In this document: piece by piece, positions 33,778 through 44,500 of the stretch
Layout: each line of letters begins with the position of its first letter
Numbering within the stretch: position 1 is the stretch's first letter
NCBI GenBank assembly: GCA_031841125.1
Contig: CM063112.1
Span: 25,074,603 to 25,138,602, forward strand
Direction of reading: 5' to 3'
Length of the DNA: 64,000 bases
From: Acanthococcus lagerstroemiae
Lineage: Eukaryota > Arthropoda > Insecta > Hemiptera > Eriococcidae
Notes under the pieces: generated by a model
Databases searched by the model: none
Seen by the model: only the letters and a program-made list of their open reading frames with translations
What the model was told of the DNA's origin: nothing
Translations under genes and position numbers: made by a program

Positions 33778-34290
33778 AGCGCATGGATTATATGTATTCA
33801 TCTCCAATCCTGCAATAAACATTAAGGAAAGGTTATGGGCCCAGTAAAGCTATTCGGTTTTATTCCGATGTGCAAAATCCCACAAGTTGCCCGGGTAACT
33901 AAAGGGGAACAAGGGTATTTTAGGATAATCCGAGGGTAACAAATGGGTAACTTTTCTGCGGGTGACTGGGTAACTAGAGGGTAACTGCGCGTCGGGATCA
34001 TTATCTGTACATTCGTTCAAGTATATCAGAAATGCTCAAAGTAAATGTAAATGGCATTAAGTTTCTTAGATGACACAAACCTACGAACGAATTTCCGAAA
34101 TCGAAAGATTAGAGAGCATTCTGTATTGGAAAAGGTGACTAAGGAACTAGTTCCAGTGAAGTATTGAAACTACCCAAAAATACGTGTCTCCTACAGAGAC
34201 ACGTAATGTAACATTTTATACGCTTTCGTACCCTAATAAGAAATGAAGAGCTAAGTCATACGGACTGGCTTCGTGTCGGGGGGGAGGGGC
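33778..34290. other. unassigned spacer
   Basis: GGTAAC-rich patch (33885-33985: GGGTAACTAAAGGGG, GAGGGTAACAAATGGGTAAC, GGGTAACTAGAGGGTAAC), a degenerate short tandem of GGGTAAC. No gene. Confidence 0.5.
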
Positions 34291-34600
34291 ATGGAAATTT
34301 CTATTCATAACACGGTTGCAGATTGAAAATGTCAACCACTAAATTAGTGTCGGGGGAGCGTTAGGTTTTTCGCTCAAGTATGCCCAGTAGGAAAAGCATA
34401 TAAAATGATAAAAATTAAATTCCCATGAAAATGTCAACGCAGACTGCAGTCCCGCAGCAACAACACGGCTGCAGACTGTAAATGTCAACATCTGAATTCG
34501 TGTCAGGTGAGCGTTTTAGGTTTTTCGTTACGGTTTTGCGCAATTATACCCAGTAGTAAAAGTATATAAAATTCTAAAAAAATTTATAACTGTAGAACGG
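34291..34600 (+). repeat. two tandem copies of the GCAGACTG...CCCAGTAG repeat
   Basis: ACACGGTTGCAGATTGAAAATGTCAAC at about 34311 and ACACGGCTGCAGACTGTAAATG at about 34465 start two units of about 154 bp. Each continues GTGTC, GAGCGTT, TTTTTCGCT/GTTA, CCCAGTAG-AAAAG. Related sequence is found at 40205-40330, 40850-41110 and 61500-62050. Confidence 0.75.
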
Positions 34601-35084
34601 GAGAGGAGATGATTAAAGTTCAAGGTCACTGGCTGAACACTCTCAAGCTGCGAACGATATAATAGGGAGTAATAATTGCAAAAAAACTTTGAATAAATGG
34701 TACAAATGACCAAGAAGCTAAGAGAGGCGAGCCAAAACTTTGGATTTTCTATGAATCTTAAAGAAAACCAAATTTATTTCAAATGGGAAAGAAGTAGACG
34801 AAGTTTTGCACTAAGGGGCAGAAATCAGTATTGCAGAAGGATATGAATACTTGCAACAAACTAATCTTTTGGTTATACCATGGGCGGTGTTATTAGTTCA
34901 AGAATAACAACGGGTGGAAATCTTTTTGGATACAAAAACACATATTCTCAAAAGTAAAATGAAAATATCGTTGAAAATAAAAGCATAGAAAGCTGTGTAG
35001 TCCTGGTTCTGATGAATGAGTACCAGACATGGTCTTTGATTTAAAAAGAAATTAAATAGGGTACTTAGAAAAAACAAACAACTC
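34601..35084. other. AT-rich spacer
   Basis: No gene or clear repeat was recognised. Confidence 0.35.
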
Positions 35085-35410
35085 AATGCTGAGGAGTGTA
35101 CTGGAGATCAAATTAGGGGACAGAATCCCGCTAAGCTCCATTAGAAAGCAGACGCGTGTAAGAAATGTATAAGACTCTAAGAGACTGAAATATAAATATG
35201 TGGGTCACATGATTGAGAGGAGACTGCAAAATGGAACTTAGCGTGCACGGAGTCGACTCCTGAAAAGAAAACCAGGCCAATCAGCAATACGCTGGGTAGA
35301 TGACTTCCTGAAAAACCTAGGCGAGTGAAGGACCGAGATGGAAAAGGGTGACAAAGGTTATGCCCTATGGTGGGCAGGTTGGGCAGCAACTTACCAAGTT
35401 TTGTAACTAG
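35085..35410 (+). pseudogene. RTE-clade retrotransposon, C-terminal relic
   Basis: Reads SMLRSVLEIKLGDRIPLSSI, then after stops LKYKYVGHMIERRLQNGT, SRLLKRKPGQSAIRWVDDFL and a tail WWAGWAATY. The GH and (G)-P-RW-DD signatures mark the C-terminus of RTE proteins. Four or more stops are visible, so it is old. A short A/T-rich 3' region follows. Confidence 0.7.
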
Positions 35411-35872
35411 GTTCATAGTCAAAGCTGTAAATAAAATATAATTCAGCCCTTACTTATTCAGATATAAAATGAAAACTATGGAGAGTGAGATCTCTTTCGA
35501 TTGCATTTCCCCTTTAATCTGCTACTGATATTTCAAGAACACCAAGTTTCCGCAAAGAAGTATTCAGGGCCCATAGCGTGGGCCTAAGTGAGAGGAACGG
35601 CATTTCTATAGGGGATGAAACTGGTATCAGTGGAATGAGGTGATTTTTCCTAGCAGGTAAGTGATACGCGCAGAGGTGAAGTAAAAATCAGAATAAAGTA
35701 TGAAACATGCTACTGCAAAATGGTATTTATGAAATTATTCAAATTGCTGTATTCCTGTGTAGGGTTATTCCATACGCATTTATTCTTTTCTGTGACGAAT
35801 AATAGACACAGAGACGTACCACTGAAGAGTTTTTTCTGGGGAGAGGGGGCAAAAATTGTGAAAGTCACCACT
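35411..35872. other. spacer
   Basis: No gene recognised. Confidence 0.35.
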
Positions 35873-36072
35873 GACTCAACTCAAAATTACCAAGTATCAA
35901 AGCAAAAAAAAAAACCTTTTGATTTGTTGGATTTTTCCAACTGACTCAATTGAAAATTCCCAAACATCACAGCAAAAAAAAACCCTTTGATTTGTTAAAT
36001 TTTTCCTTTGCAACTCATTCCCGAAGTATCAAAGCAAAATAAAAACCTTTCGACTTGTTGGATTTTCTCAAC
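35873..36072. repeat. about 68-bp tandem repeat, three units
   Basis: Each unit has an ACT(C)A(A/C)TC start, a C(C/G)AA(G/A)(T/C)ATCA-AGCAAAA core, an A-run, and a CCTTT(T/C)GA(T/C)TTGTTGGATTTT end. Units start near 35875, 35945 and 36012. The array borders a hAT transposase relic. Confidence 0.8.
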
Positions 36073-36154
36073 TCCACCTTATATTGACATTGTAAATTTC
36101 CCCAACTGCCGAGTGAAAAATTCTTACAGGGGGAGTTACCCCCCCCCCCCCATC

Positions 36155-36507
36155 GGTACATCCCTGAATAGATATTGCCAACAAAATAATTTTCCACCAT
36201 CTTTACAACCAGTTAACCACAAAATGTTTTCATATTGCGATACGTGGCAATGTCTAGTAAAACTCAAACCACCTCTCTTTTGCTCAGTTTTTAAAAATGG
36301 TAATTCTGGTTCAGGCTTCCCACCATTAATAATTTCTAATTGTTTCTTAAGAGTAAGTCGCGAAAACAATTTTTTAACAAGATCTCGAATACGCATTTTA
36401 GGAGCAAAACAACACGGAGCATTCAAACATAACGCGTTCACTAGTAGAACATAATCACGTTTCACTGTCAAATTCGACGTTCCTGTGTAGCCAGCCGAGC
36501 CAAGCAT
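36155..36507 (-). pseudogene. hAT-type transposase N-terminal fragment with TTF/BED-like zinc finger
   Basis: On the minus strand: MRIRDLVKKLFSRLTLKKQL, EIINGGKPEPELPFLKTEQK, then SFTRHCHVSQYENILWLTGC and KDGGKLFCWQYLF. The WL(T/C)GC------LFC(W/F)--LF spacing is that of the TTF-type zinc finger at the N-terminus of many hAT-derived (ZMYM/DUF4371-type) proteins. The preceding PF--R---EKLEI---G-P-PEL phrase also fits. The frame is cut by a C-rich run near 36140. No TIR was found. The catalytic core is absent here; a different hAT piece is at 48820-49035. Confidence 0.7.
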
Positions 36508-37248
36508 GATTCAAAGCGCTTCCAGGACGCAACCAAACGCAGAAGTTTCGTCGCGTTGAACATGCTAGTGTGTTTTTGTGTTGGTAATCAACACGCAGGT
36601 GGAGTGTATGTCGTGCAGTGCGTGCAATATGGAAAAGAAGCGTTAGATCCAAAGCACACCTCGCTGGTCTATGCAAATATACATACATGTACGAGGATTG
36701 CTGAACGCCGAACAGTATACACCTCCCGTGAATTTATTATATACTTAAGCCTAAGTGTCGTAAGCGTCAATACAGTCGCTGTTTTGTCCAGTTTTTCATT
36801 ATCTTTTATTTGTTATAAGTAGAAGTTGATATTGTATATGAAAACTTATTGCCTCGGGAATTTTCAGGGTAAGCGGCGCTTACCTTGCTTGCCTGGAATG
36901 CATGCCACTGCTACATACAAAAATAATGGAACTGAGAAACGAACAACAAAATTATATGGAACCGGGAATAATCGAACGAAGTTCAAAATGATATGGAGCC
37001 CCTAAGAAACAAACCGCAGAATGATATGAAGACACTAAAAATTAAACTGAGAAAGGATATTAATTTCTAAAAACGAACTGCAAAATGATATCAATGAAGC
37101 GCGCTATGCATATACCTCATCATCAGCATCATCTTTATCTGCAACCCAATGAACTGAATAAAAATGGTTTACTTCACGGTTTTCACAAGGTAGGAAACTT
37201 TTATAGGAGAAAAAAGAAAGTCTGACCGCTGCACAGAAAGACATTGTT
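36508..37248. other. unassigned spacer
   Basis: Mixed composition. One 88-codon plus-strand frame (36556-36822) has no recognisable features. A repeated CAAAATGATAT(G/C) phrase occurs three to four times at 36940-37100. Confidence 0.35.
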
Positions 37249-37489
37249 ACATGGATATGTTATCCAGGCGACTGGGTTGATGCGCATACTGACATTCCAG
37301 GCCCTTCTCTAGTTGTTCATTCTCGGCGTTGCTCGGCATGCTCCTAGCAGTTGGGCGGTCAAAACGTGATGGGACGAGTGGCCGGGCAAAGAGGAATACG
37401 CAACTACATCACGATGGTAACGTTTTTCTGAGGAACGTTTCCTGCGGAATTTTTTCGTTCGCGTGACGAGTCATTAGATATATCCATGT
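37249..37489. mobile_element. MITE, ACATGGATATGT ends (copy 2)
   Basis: Begins ACATGGATATGT and ends ATATATCCATGT. The interior matches copy 1 at 33124-33348 (GGCGACTGGGTTGA, GATGGTAACGTTTTTCTG, GTGACGAGTCATTAGA), with a small insertion. Confidence 0.8.
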
Positions 37490-37574
37490 AAATTCCAAGA
37501 GTTGTCATAACAGTCTTATTACCAAAATCATCAGCAAACTGATGAATATCTACACTGCATGAAGCTATATTGGT

Positions 37575-37800
37575 ACATGGATATAATGTGTCTTATGGTT
37601 ACTGAACATGTCCTATGCATTCAGTTTACACAGGAATATCGATGTCATCTGATATTGCTGAATGGGCACACAACTGAGAACGATAATGAATACCAGCAAA
37701 CAACAACTGCCATGATGATGTCACTCTAGTAATATTCCTGGTGTTGGTCGAATGTGACGTATAATCTTCATTGATGGCCAGCCATAAGACACATCCATGT
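37575..37800. mobile_element. MITE with related ends (ACATGGAT...GTGTCTTATGG)
   Basis: The left end ACATGGATATAATGTGTCTTATGG is matched by the inverse right end CCATAAGACACATCCATGT. The ends resemble those of 33124 and 37249, but the interior is unrelated, so it is another subfamily lying 86 bp from copy 2. Confidence 0.75.
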
Positions 37801-37869
37801 CAATTTTTCAAATTCTCACTAGGTCAAGACTCAAAAGCAGCATTGTTAATTACTTATGTTACCAACATT

Positions 37870-38345
37870 TCATCTTCCTGCATGAGCATTTGCTTCTTTT
37901 CGTGCATTTTGTGATCCAACTTGGCTATTAAAGTCGTCTGTAACCAACAGCTGGTTTTTCAAATTTTGTTTTATGGTGTTCAAAGTCTCTACCAGTTCAG
38001 AATAAAATGTTTCGCATTCGTTATCATCCGCTAAAGTCGTAGAGGCGTACGTCTGAATTATGGGGCGCGTCATTTTTCCTAATTTAAATTTGATTAGCGC
38101 TATTCCATCTGATACGTCTTTAAATTCCAGAATTTTCTGGTTTAGATCTTTCTTGATCAGAAACACAACTCCTCTCTGACCACATCCTGTCTCTATAATA
38201 GCAGAATAAATTATCTGCCTTAGTTTCAATTACAGAGTGCCGTTCTCGTCTGATTGCTGCCAGACCAATTATGTCTACGTTTGAGTTCAAAAAAGATGCT
38301 ATATAGTTCTACTGGACTTTCGTGTAGCTTTAGGGTTCCTGATTC
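37870..38345 (-). pseudogene. RTE-clade retrotransposon, endonuclease N-terminal fragment
   Basis: Reads GTLKLHESPVEL (about 38325), NSNVDIIGLAAIRRERHSVI, then CGQRGVVFLIKKDLNQKILE, DGIALIKFKLGKMTRPII, QTYASTTLADDNE and QLLVTDDFNSQVGSQNAR. This is the first two thirds of an APE-type endonuclease. TDDFN stands where MGDFN is usual. It stops before the SDH motif. A frameshift is seen at about 38225. Confidence 0.8.
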
Positions 38346-39799
38346 CGTTATTAATATACCATATTAATTAGAGTATGAAGAAGAGAGTATTTTCTACAGG
38401 TCAAACTCGAGAGATGAATTCATCGACAATAAATTCGTGATAAATTTATCTCATTTACTTCGCTACAACAAATGTTTTTAACTCAGCTTGAGAATCCACG
38501 AAGTTGGCAAACATTTTGAGTTTTCAAAGAGATATGGGCACTCGAATCATTTTATAGCACGAAGATATTGAGTGCAATTACCGAAGAAACGAGGCCGTGC
38601 AGTGTAAATACGTAGGTATTATTTGCGGATGAGTGCCGACAATTTTGTCAAATATAACTCCGCTCGACGAGCTTATATAGCGATTCATCCGCAGATGGCG
38701 GACTCGCTCATAAAGCGATTTTCGGAAAAGACGAATCTTCGAATCTTTTACAAGTGGGTAAATATGTATTTAGAATTTGAGCCACGAACGACGCGAGACT
38801 ATTAATTTTACGAGTGTTGCACCTCGGCGTGCGAAACAGAGCGAATGTCGTATAACTTTCGAGAGCACCTATTACTCTGTTTCGCTCGTCGACACCGCGT
38901 ACAGGGGAGGCGAGGGACGATGAATTCCGGCGATTACCGATGATAAATTGGACTGATTCCTTGTCGGCGACATCAGAACCTTCCCTTTATTAGTTACACA
39001 CACGCTCTGCGCTCGTTACAAACGTTTTACGAACTTCGTACACAGACTAATATTTTACCAGGTTTCCGTTACACTCTGTACTTGTGACGGTCAGATGAAA
39101 GTCTTCCTATAGGGGTCTGTTTCATTAACATCAGTAGGTATCTCGAAATGTATACAGGCGAATGTTTGCAGGCTGAAGTGATATTCGATTTGCTATGGCT
39201 TGTTACCCTTCTCCTTCCACCACTGGCAGTTCAACTATAATTGCAGACAAGACATGATGTGAGTTTGAGGTCAAAAGGTTATTGAACGTCTGTATGATCA
39301 CTCAAATGACTCCCACGAGTTCAAGACCATTCATTCCATGCTTTTTACGTGCATGATGAATGAGGTCAGGTTAGACCCACCGCACCAACACTGTCAAAAA
39401 GAGCATTTCAGAATGTATTTTAGCGCATTAATTACACCAATAAGATGACGGGATATGGGCTGTAGCGATTACCCCCCCCCCTCCCTCCAGACTGAGATGT
39501 TCCAACACTGGTGAACAATAGACGACTTACATTTTCTTATTGCGGCAACTTTTCTCCAGCTGCGAGGAGATCTTTTACTAGCGTGCCTGCGTGTCGACTG
39601 ACATTCATTAGGGTGGATCGTCATACATAGGCTAAAAAAATTTCGCGTTCTTGAGCGCGATCTAGTTAAAAAGTTACTTTAGGTGGAAAACAAGTAACCT
39701 TGTTACTCGAGGCACGCATCTAGACTCTCAACAGAGCTCTTGGCAGTCTTGAACAATTGATACTTTTGTTTTATATGTAAATTAACACATACATACATA
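38346..39799. other. unassigned, partly CpG-richer interval
   Basis: 38600-39050 is CpG-richer and has an unrecognised 60-codon frame (38623-38805). 39384-39423 repeats a phrase found at 26268-26305 (CTGTCAAAAAGA(A/G)CATTTCAG). A C10 run is near 39472. No gene is confirmed. Confidence 0.35.
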
Positions 39800-40112
39800 A
39801 TTATCGACCGGATACCAATCTGTTATGTTAGCAGTAAGAACTGGGTCCTCCTTAACTCATTTCATTCCTAACGTGCTCAACATGCCCAATGAAAATTGAT
39901 AAATCATTATTCACGGGAGTTCAACTGAAGTCAATATTGTGTTAATACTCGTGCATTGATTAAGTTCATAATTGTAATTCTAAATTCTGAATTAATGAGG
40001 GCTGAACTCATATATTTTTACAGGCAAATTAATGTGTAATTATCGACCTGATATCAATCTGTTATGTTACCAGTTAAAAACTTGGTCCTTCTTAGCTCAT
40101 TTCATTGCTAGT
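39800..40112 (+). repeat. direct duplication, 233-bp offset
   Basis: ATAATTATCGACCGGATACC at about 39798 and GTAATTATCGACCTGATATC at about 40036 start two similar stretches of about 80 bp, both with CAATCTGTTATGTTA, ACTGGGTCC/ACTTGGTCC and CTCATTTCATT. Confidence 0.7.
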
Positions 40113-40204
40113 ATCGGTAATGAAACGAATATAATACTCAAATTGAAACGAAGAAAAAAAAAGACAAGAAAAAATAATAAATAATTTGCTCTGATCATAT
40201 CCTA

Positions 40205-40332
40205 ATAAGAAAAATTTCCATGAAAATTTCTATTAACAACGCGGCTGTACATTGCAGTCGCACAGTAACAACACAGCTGATGACTGTCGTTGCGCAGCAG
40301 CAGCACACCAGCTACCATCAAGATCAATATAC
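40205..40332 (+). repeat. dispersed repeat fragment (GCAGTCGCACAG type)
   Basis: TTTCCATGAAAATTTCTATT followed by AACAACGCGGCTG and GCAGTCGCACAG resembles the units at 34465, 61510 and 61715. It leads into the 175-bp tandem array. Confidence 0.6.
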
Positions 40333-40805
40333 AGAGATGTCAACTCCCGTTTGCGAATGGGAACGTGTTCACGAACGGAGCATCTCCACAAACGAGAACG
40401 AAGTGAACGCGTTCTTCTTCTCACATGCACGAGAACAGGCAGGAACGCGTTCGTTTCATTTCATGGATGAGAACGCATAGAACGGAGAGAGGAATGACTA
40501 TACAGTCAGAGATGTCAACTCCCGTTCGCGAGTGGGAACGCGTTCACAAACGGAGCACCTCCACAAACGAGAACGAAGTGAATGCGTTCTTCTTCTCACA
40601 TGAACTAGAACGGGCAGGAACGCGTTCGTTTCATTTCGTGGACAAGAACGCAGAGAACGGAGAGACGAATGACTACAGTCAGAGATGTCAACTTCCGTTT
40701 GCGAGTGGGAACGCGTTCACAAACGGAGCACCTCCACGAACAAGAACGAAGTGAACGCGTTCTTCTTCTCACATGAAAGAGAACGGATGTGAACGCGTTC
40801 ATACC
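40333..40805 (+). repeat. 175-bp tandem repeat with GAACGCGTTC palindromes
   Basis: AGAGATGTCAACT starts at 40333, 40508 and 40681 (periods 175 and 173). The third unit is truncated. Each unit carries GGGAACG(C/T)GTTCAC, GTGAA(C/T)GCGTTCTTC and GGAACGCGTTCG, so several GAACGCGTTC palindromes per unit. Apparent open frames on both strands follow from the repeat and are not genes. Confidence 0.9.
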
Positions 40806-40849
40806 TTTGGGGAACGCTGATACCTCTGATCAATAAGCACACAGCTGGA

Positions 40850-41110
40850 AGAAACATGAATTTCCATAGAAATGTCAACCACTGAACTGAATTGTGACAA
40901 TAAAGAGCAAAATCATACAGATTGGCTTCACGTAATATGCACCACTGAACTGAGCAGAAGAAGAGAAGAAATACTGATTGATTTCACGCAATAGGCATAA
41001 CTGAACTGAACTGTGAACTGAACTGGAATCAAGTTTAGTGTTGGTCAGAATTGGTGTCGGTTGGAAATAGGATGGGAGGGCCAGCCAATAGAAATAGCCA
41101 TATGAAAGAA
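40850..41110 (+). repeat. ACTGAACTGAACTG-rich dispersed repeat
   Basis: Contains AATGTCAACCACTGAACTGA, GATTGGCTTCACG, GAACTGAACTGTGAACTGAA, GTTGGTCAGAATTGGTGTCG and ends GGGCCAGCCAATAGAAATAG. The same order occurs at 61125-61262 and 61950-62270. The end resembles the MITE end GCCAGCCAATAGACATATCC. Confidence 0.75.
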
Positions 41111-41420
41111 AGCGATTGCACTAGGCTCGGCTATAAAATTTGCTCCCACGGCAGAGATTGATATTTTAATGGCCCTCAAAATGTCAGAATGATATCTATC
41201 GACCCCTAACTATAGGGTACTAGGAAAAAAATGACTCTAAACTGTATTGATTTCACCCTACCGATAATCTTTCCAAGTCTGTGCGCACTTAACACATTTG
41301 TGAAGAACAATATCGCACGTAATACATTTAAGAACTCATTTTCACAGTTTGAAGCGCACTTTTACTTTGATTCAGCTGATTCTGTACTTTGAATTATTAA
41401 GCATTTTATTTCAAAATAAG

Positions 41421-41992
41421 GTAAGTACGGGTATTACCGCCCATGCGGCTAATTCCGCCACCTTTACAGAAATGACGTCACTTGACAATGCAGTCGCAAG
41501 GTGGCAGGATTCTAAGTTTCAAGAATTTTTACAAAACATTGTGATTGATTCTTTTTCAAGATTGTGCCTCATTAATTTTGAGATATTCCAGTTTCTTGGT
41601 ACCTAACTTTTAAGTGTTTTCCCAAAATAATTATTTTTACAGACATTTTTCACTTGTTTTTCTAATGATGCTGAAGCAAGATAAATAACCAAAGGAGAAG
41701 AATTTTTTTGGGAGTTCATTATTTATTGTTACAGTGCTTTTGTATGTACATGGAGAATGACATTGAAACTGTATGGCAGTATTACTCGCACCATGTTGGG
41801 TAACTCCACCACATAAGGCTTCAACAAATTTGTTTATACAAGCCCCAATTCTATCCTCACTCTGCCTTTTCACCCTCGGGATTATACTATATAGTTCCCT
41901 TCTGAAGCCTTACCACCTGATTCCACAGGAGACGCACTAGGAAGCTGTAAAACTCAACTCTCCCTTAGCATGGCGGTAATATCTGTACTTAC
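41421..41992. mobile_element. TIR element with GTAAGTAC...ATTACCGCC ends, about 572 bp
   Basis: GTAAGTACGGGTATTACCGC (CCATGC) at 41421 is matched in inverse by GCATGGCGGTAATATCTGTACTTAC at 41968-41992. Weaker outer similarity continues (GCGCACTTAACACATTTGTG near 41282 against the inverse GTGCGCTCATG near 42065), so the true element may span about 41280-42105. No protein; no duplication settled. Confidence 0.65.
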
Positions 41993-42148
41993 ATTACTTT
42001 CAAAATGGTGTAAGTGAAATTTCCGAGCGCGAAATGTGGTAAGTAACAACATAAATTGTGATAAGTGCGCTCATGCTTTAAGCCAAATTGTGTCAAGTAC
42101 AGCGATGAAAAAAATATTTTACACTTGATACAAGTGTGTACAACACAA

Positions 42149-42379
42149 GGGGTCCGGTTGGCCGAGTGGATAGCGCGTTGGTCTCGGGATCCGGAGATCT
42201 CGGGTTCGATCCCACGTAGCACCCTGCCAAGATTTCGACCTAAGCCGGTTTTCGGCCAGTACGGAAGAGGGTTAAGAAAGCTCTAACAGCCTCCCCGACA
42301 TCTCTGAAGTAATGCTCGAGAGGCCGGATTCCAGGGCTCGGGTTCAAAACAAATCAAAAAAAAAAAAAAAGAAAAAGAG
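42149..42379 (+). mobile_element. tRNA-derived SINE with A-rich tail
   Basis: The head contains an A box TGGCCGAGTGG (42159-42169) and a B box GGTTCGATCCC (42203-42213) in tRNA-like spacing, after GGGGTCCGGT. The body (AGCCGGTTTTCGGCCAG ... GAGGCCGGATTCCAGGGCTC) ends in A15 then GAAAAAGAG. Imperfect 16-18 bp flanks AAGTGTGTACAACACAAG (42132-42149) and AAGTGTGTATAACAAG (42380-42395) look like a target duplication. The body fits no tRNA 3' end, so it is a SINE and not a tRNA gene. Transcription would be by RNA polymerase III from the internal boxes. Confidence 0.88.
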
Positions 42380-42577
42380 AAGTGTGTATAACAAGAGACG
42401 CCGAGTTCCTGTACTTATCACAATTTTGAACTGCCCTTTGGAGGGGAAATTTTGAATTATTTCAATCTACCGTCAATGCATGGTGACAAGTCTGCATGTC
42501 TGCGAACTGTTCCTGCAATTAATTCATTTTCGACAACAATGTGACTTATTCTATTTGTGCATAACACCATCGATATA

Positions 42578-44500
42578 CTATAGGGCTGAAAATTGAATGT
42601 TACGCAACGCCTTAAAAAGGCAGGTTATACAAAATTTTCCACACCACCTTTTCAATAGTATTTATCGCGAACTTTAAATTTGTTATTATACAAATTTTGC
42701 CTATATGTGAAATTGAAGGCGTTAACGCACTTACAATACTTTATCGCTTTATAACGCCTTCAGTATGGCAGATAGGCAAAATTCATATATAACCTGAACA
42801 GTAGTAATGATTAATATCTACAAAATGAGTCATATACGAATGTTGCCTATCTGCAATACTGAAGACGCTATAAAGTGACAAAAAGTTGTACGTGCTCTGG
42901 CGCCTTCAATTTCACAGGTAGGCAAATTTGAATATGATCTTTTTGTTAATCTCAATTAGTAGAACTAAAAAGGTTACGTGCAAATTTGGTCCGTCTCGCA
43001 TATTGAAGGCGGTAGACCATTGAATAAAAGTACTGGTAAAAATCAAAACTTTGAAAGAATAAGAGAGGTATGGAGGTGAAGAAGTATAACAAACATACGA
43101 ACATCAGTAAAATTAAGCAAATTTTATTTTAAATTAGAAACAAAAAAAACACAAATAATAGGGCTAAATTACTCGGAAAATCTATTTTTTACTTGAATTC
43201 CGAACGATTTTTCCTATTAAATCAGTGAAATTCAACATGTTTTTTTTTTTTAAATTAGAAAAAAAAAGCAACAAATAAGGCAAAATTATCTAAAAAATCA
43301 TTTTTTGACTTGAATTCTGGAAGATTTTTCCTATTTTTTAAAGTAGCATGTATACACCCATACTTCTTTCTTCGGCACAAACTGTTACTGATACCAACAG
43401 CTTACAAAAATAACGCATTCTAGCCTCCATTTTAAAAATAACTTACACCAAAATACATACACAAACGTTATTCAACTCGGCTATGCAGGAAAAACACAAC
43501 CACAATTCACGATTATTTTGGTAGGGATAGTCGAACAGAACAAAATGAACACATTGAGGACTGAAGAGTCAATTCGATACATAAAAATGAGCAAAACTGG
43601 GGGAAACGAGAAAAACACACGGACGGGTCCGACGTATCCCCGAAGCAAAAATACTTTTGAATTCTTTTGTTTGGCCATTGAATTCACGTGAAAACACTAC
43701 ATAGTATAGTTTGTTGTACAGTTGAGTTTATCAAACACGGCGCCAAGCCTAATTTTTTCAAGGTGTAGCACAGTAAGCAGAGTAATCTTATGAAATTCAT
43801 TATCTTTCGTAAGAAAGCGAGGGATAACGATAAGCCACAATATAACTTTACCGAAGGGAGCGCGAGCGAGTATTACGTATACATTATACGAATATTTTGC
43901 ATGGCCTACATTTTCTTCAAACATCTTTCCCGGCATTGGGTCTAATTTTGTTCCATGTAGTCCAAAAAGGAACCTCTATCAATATTTTGTCGAAGCACAA
44001 TCTTAATCCATACCGCTTTTCTTTCGAAGTTTTGATTTTTACCAGTACTTTTATTCAGTCGTCTATCACCTTCAATATGCAAGCTGAACCAAATTCGCAA
44101 ATAACCTCTTTATTAGTATTCATCACAAACTTCAACTTATTTCACATACAAATTCTGCCTACCTATGAAATTGAAGGCGCTATAAAGCAACGAAGTAGTG
44201 TAAGTGCTTTAGCGCTTTCAATATTGCAGACAGGCAGAATCTGTACAGAACTCATTTTGAAGATCTCAATTATTACTATTGTTAAGGTTATATGTGAATT
44301 TTGCCTATCTGCCATACTGAAGGCACCATAACGCAGCAAAGTATTGTAAGTGCTTTAGCGCCTTCAATTTCACAGACGGCAAAATTTATACATAAACTAA
44401 TTAACAGTTCGCGATGAATACTATTAAAAAAGTCGGGTAACATTTTTGCATAAACTGCATTTTTAAGGAGCTGTGTAACATTCAATTTTCAGCCCCATAG
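42578..44500. mobile_element. foldback-like element with about 490-bp inverted arms
   Basis: The left arm, 42578 to about 43070, starts CTATAGGGCTGAAAATTGAA. The right arm, about 44017-44500, ends TTCAATTTTCAGCCCCATAG. Arms can be matched throughout: the inner edge is AAAGTACTGGTAAAAATCAA against its inverse at about 44027. Flanks are TA on both sides (42576-42577, 44501-44502). Each arm contains sub-hairpins built from TTTTGCCTATCTG and GAAGGCG(C/T)TATAAAG words. The roughly 950-bp centre has no recognised protein. Confidence 0.85.

Noticed and set aside
40220..40802. Frames encoding MSTPVREWERVHKRSTS-type repeated peptides
   Set aside because: Exact by-product of the 175-bp tandem repeat, open on both strands, broken between units.
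40333..40805. CRISPR-like array
   Set aside because: Units are about 175 bp and contiguous, with no short identical repeats separated by unique spacers. The window is eukaryotic.
42149..42225. Functional tRNA gene
   Set aside because: A and B boxes are present, but no proper acceptor-stem pairing was found, the sequence continues into a SINE body and A-rich tail, and it is flanked by a duplication.
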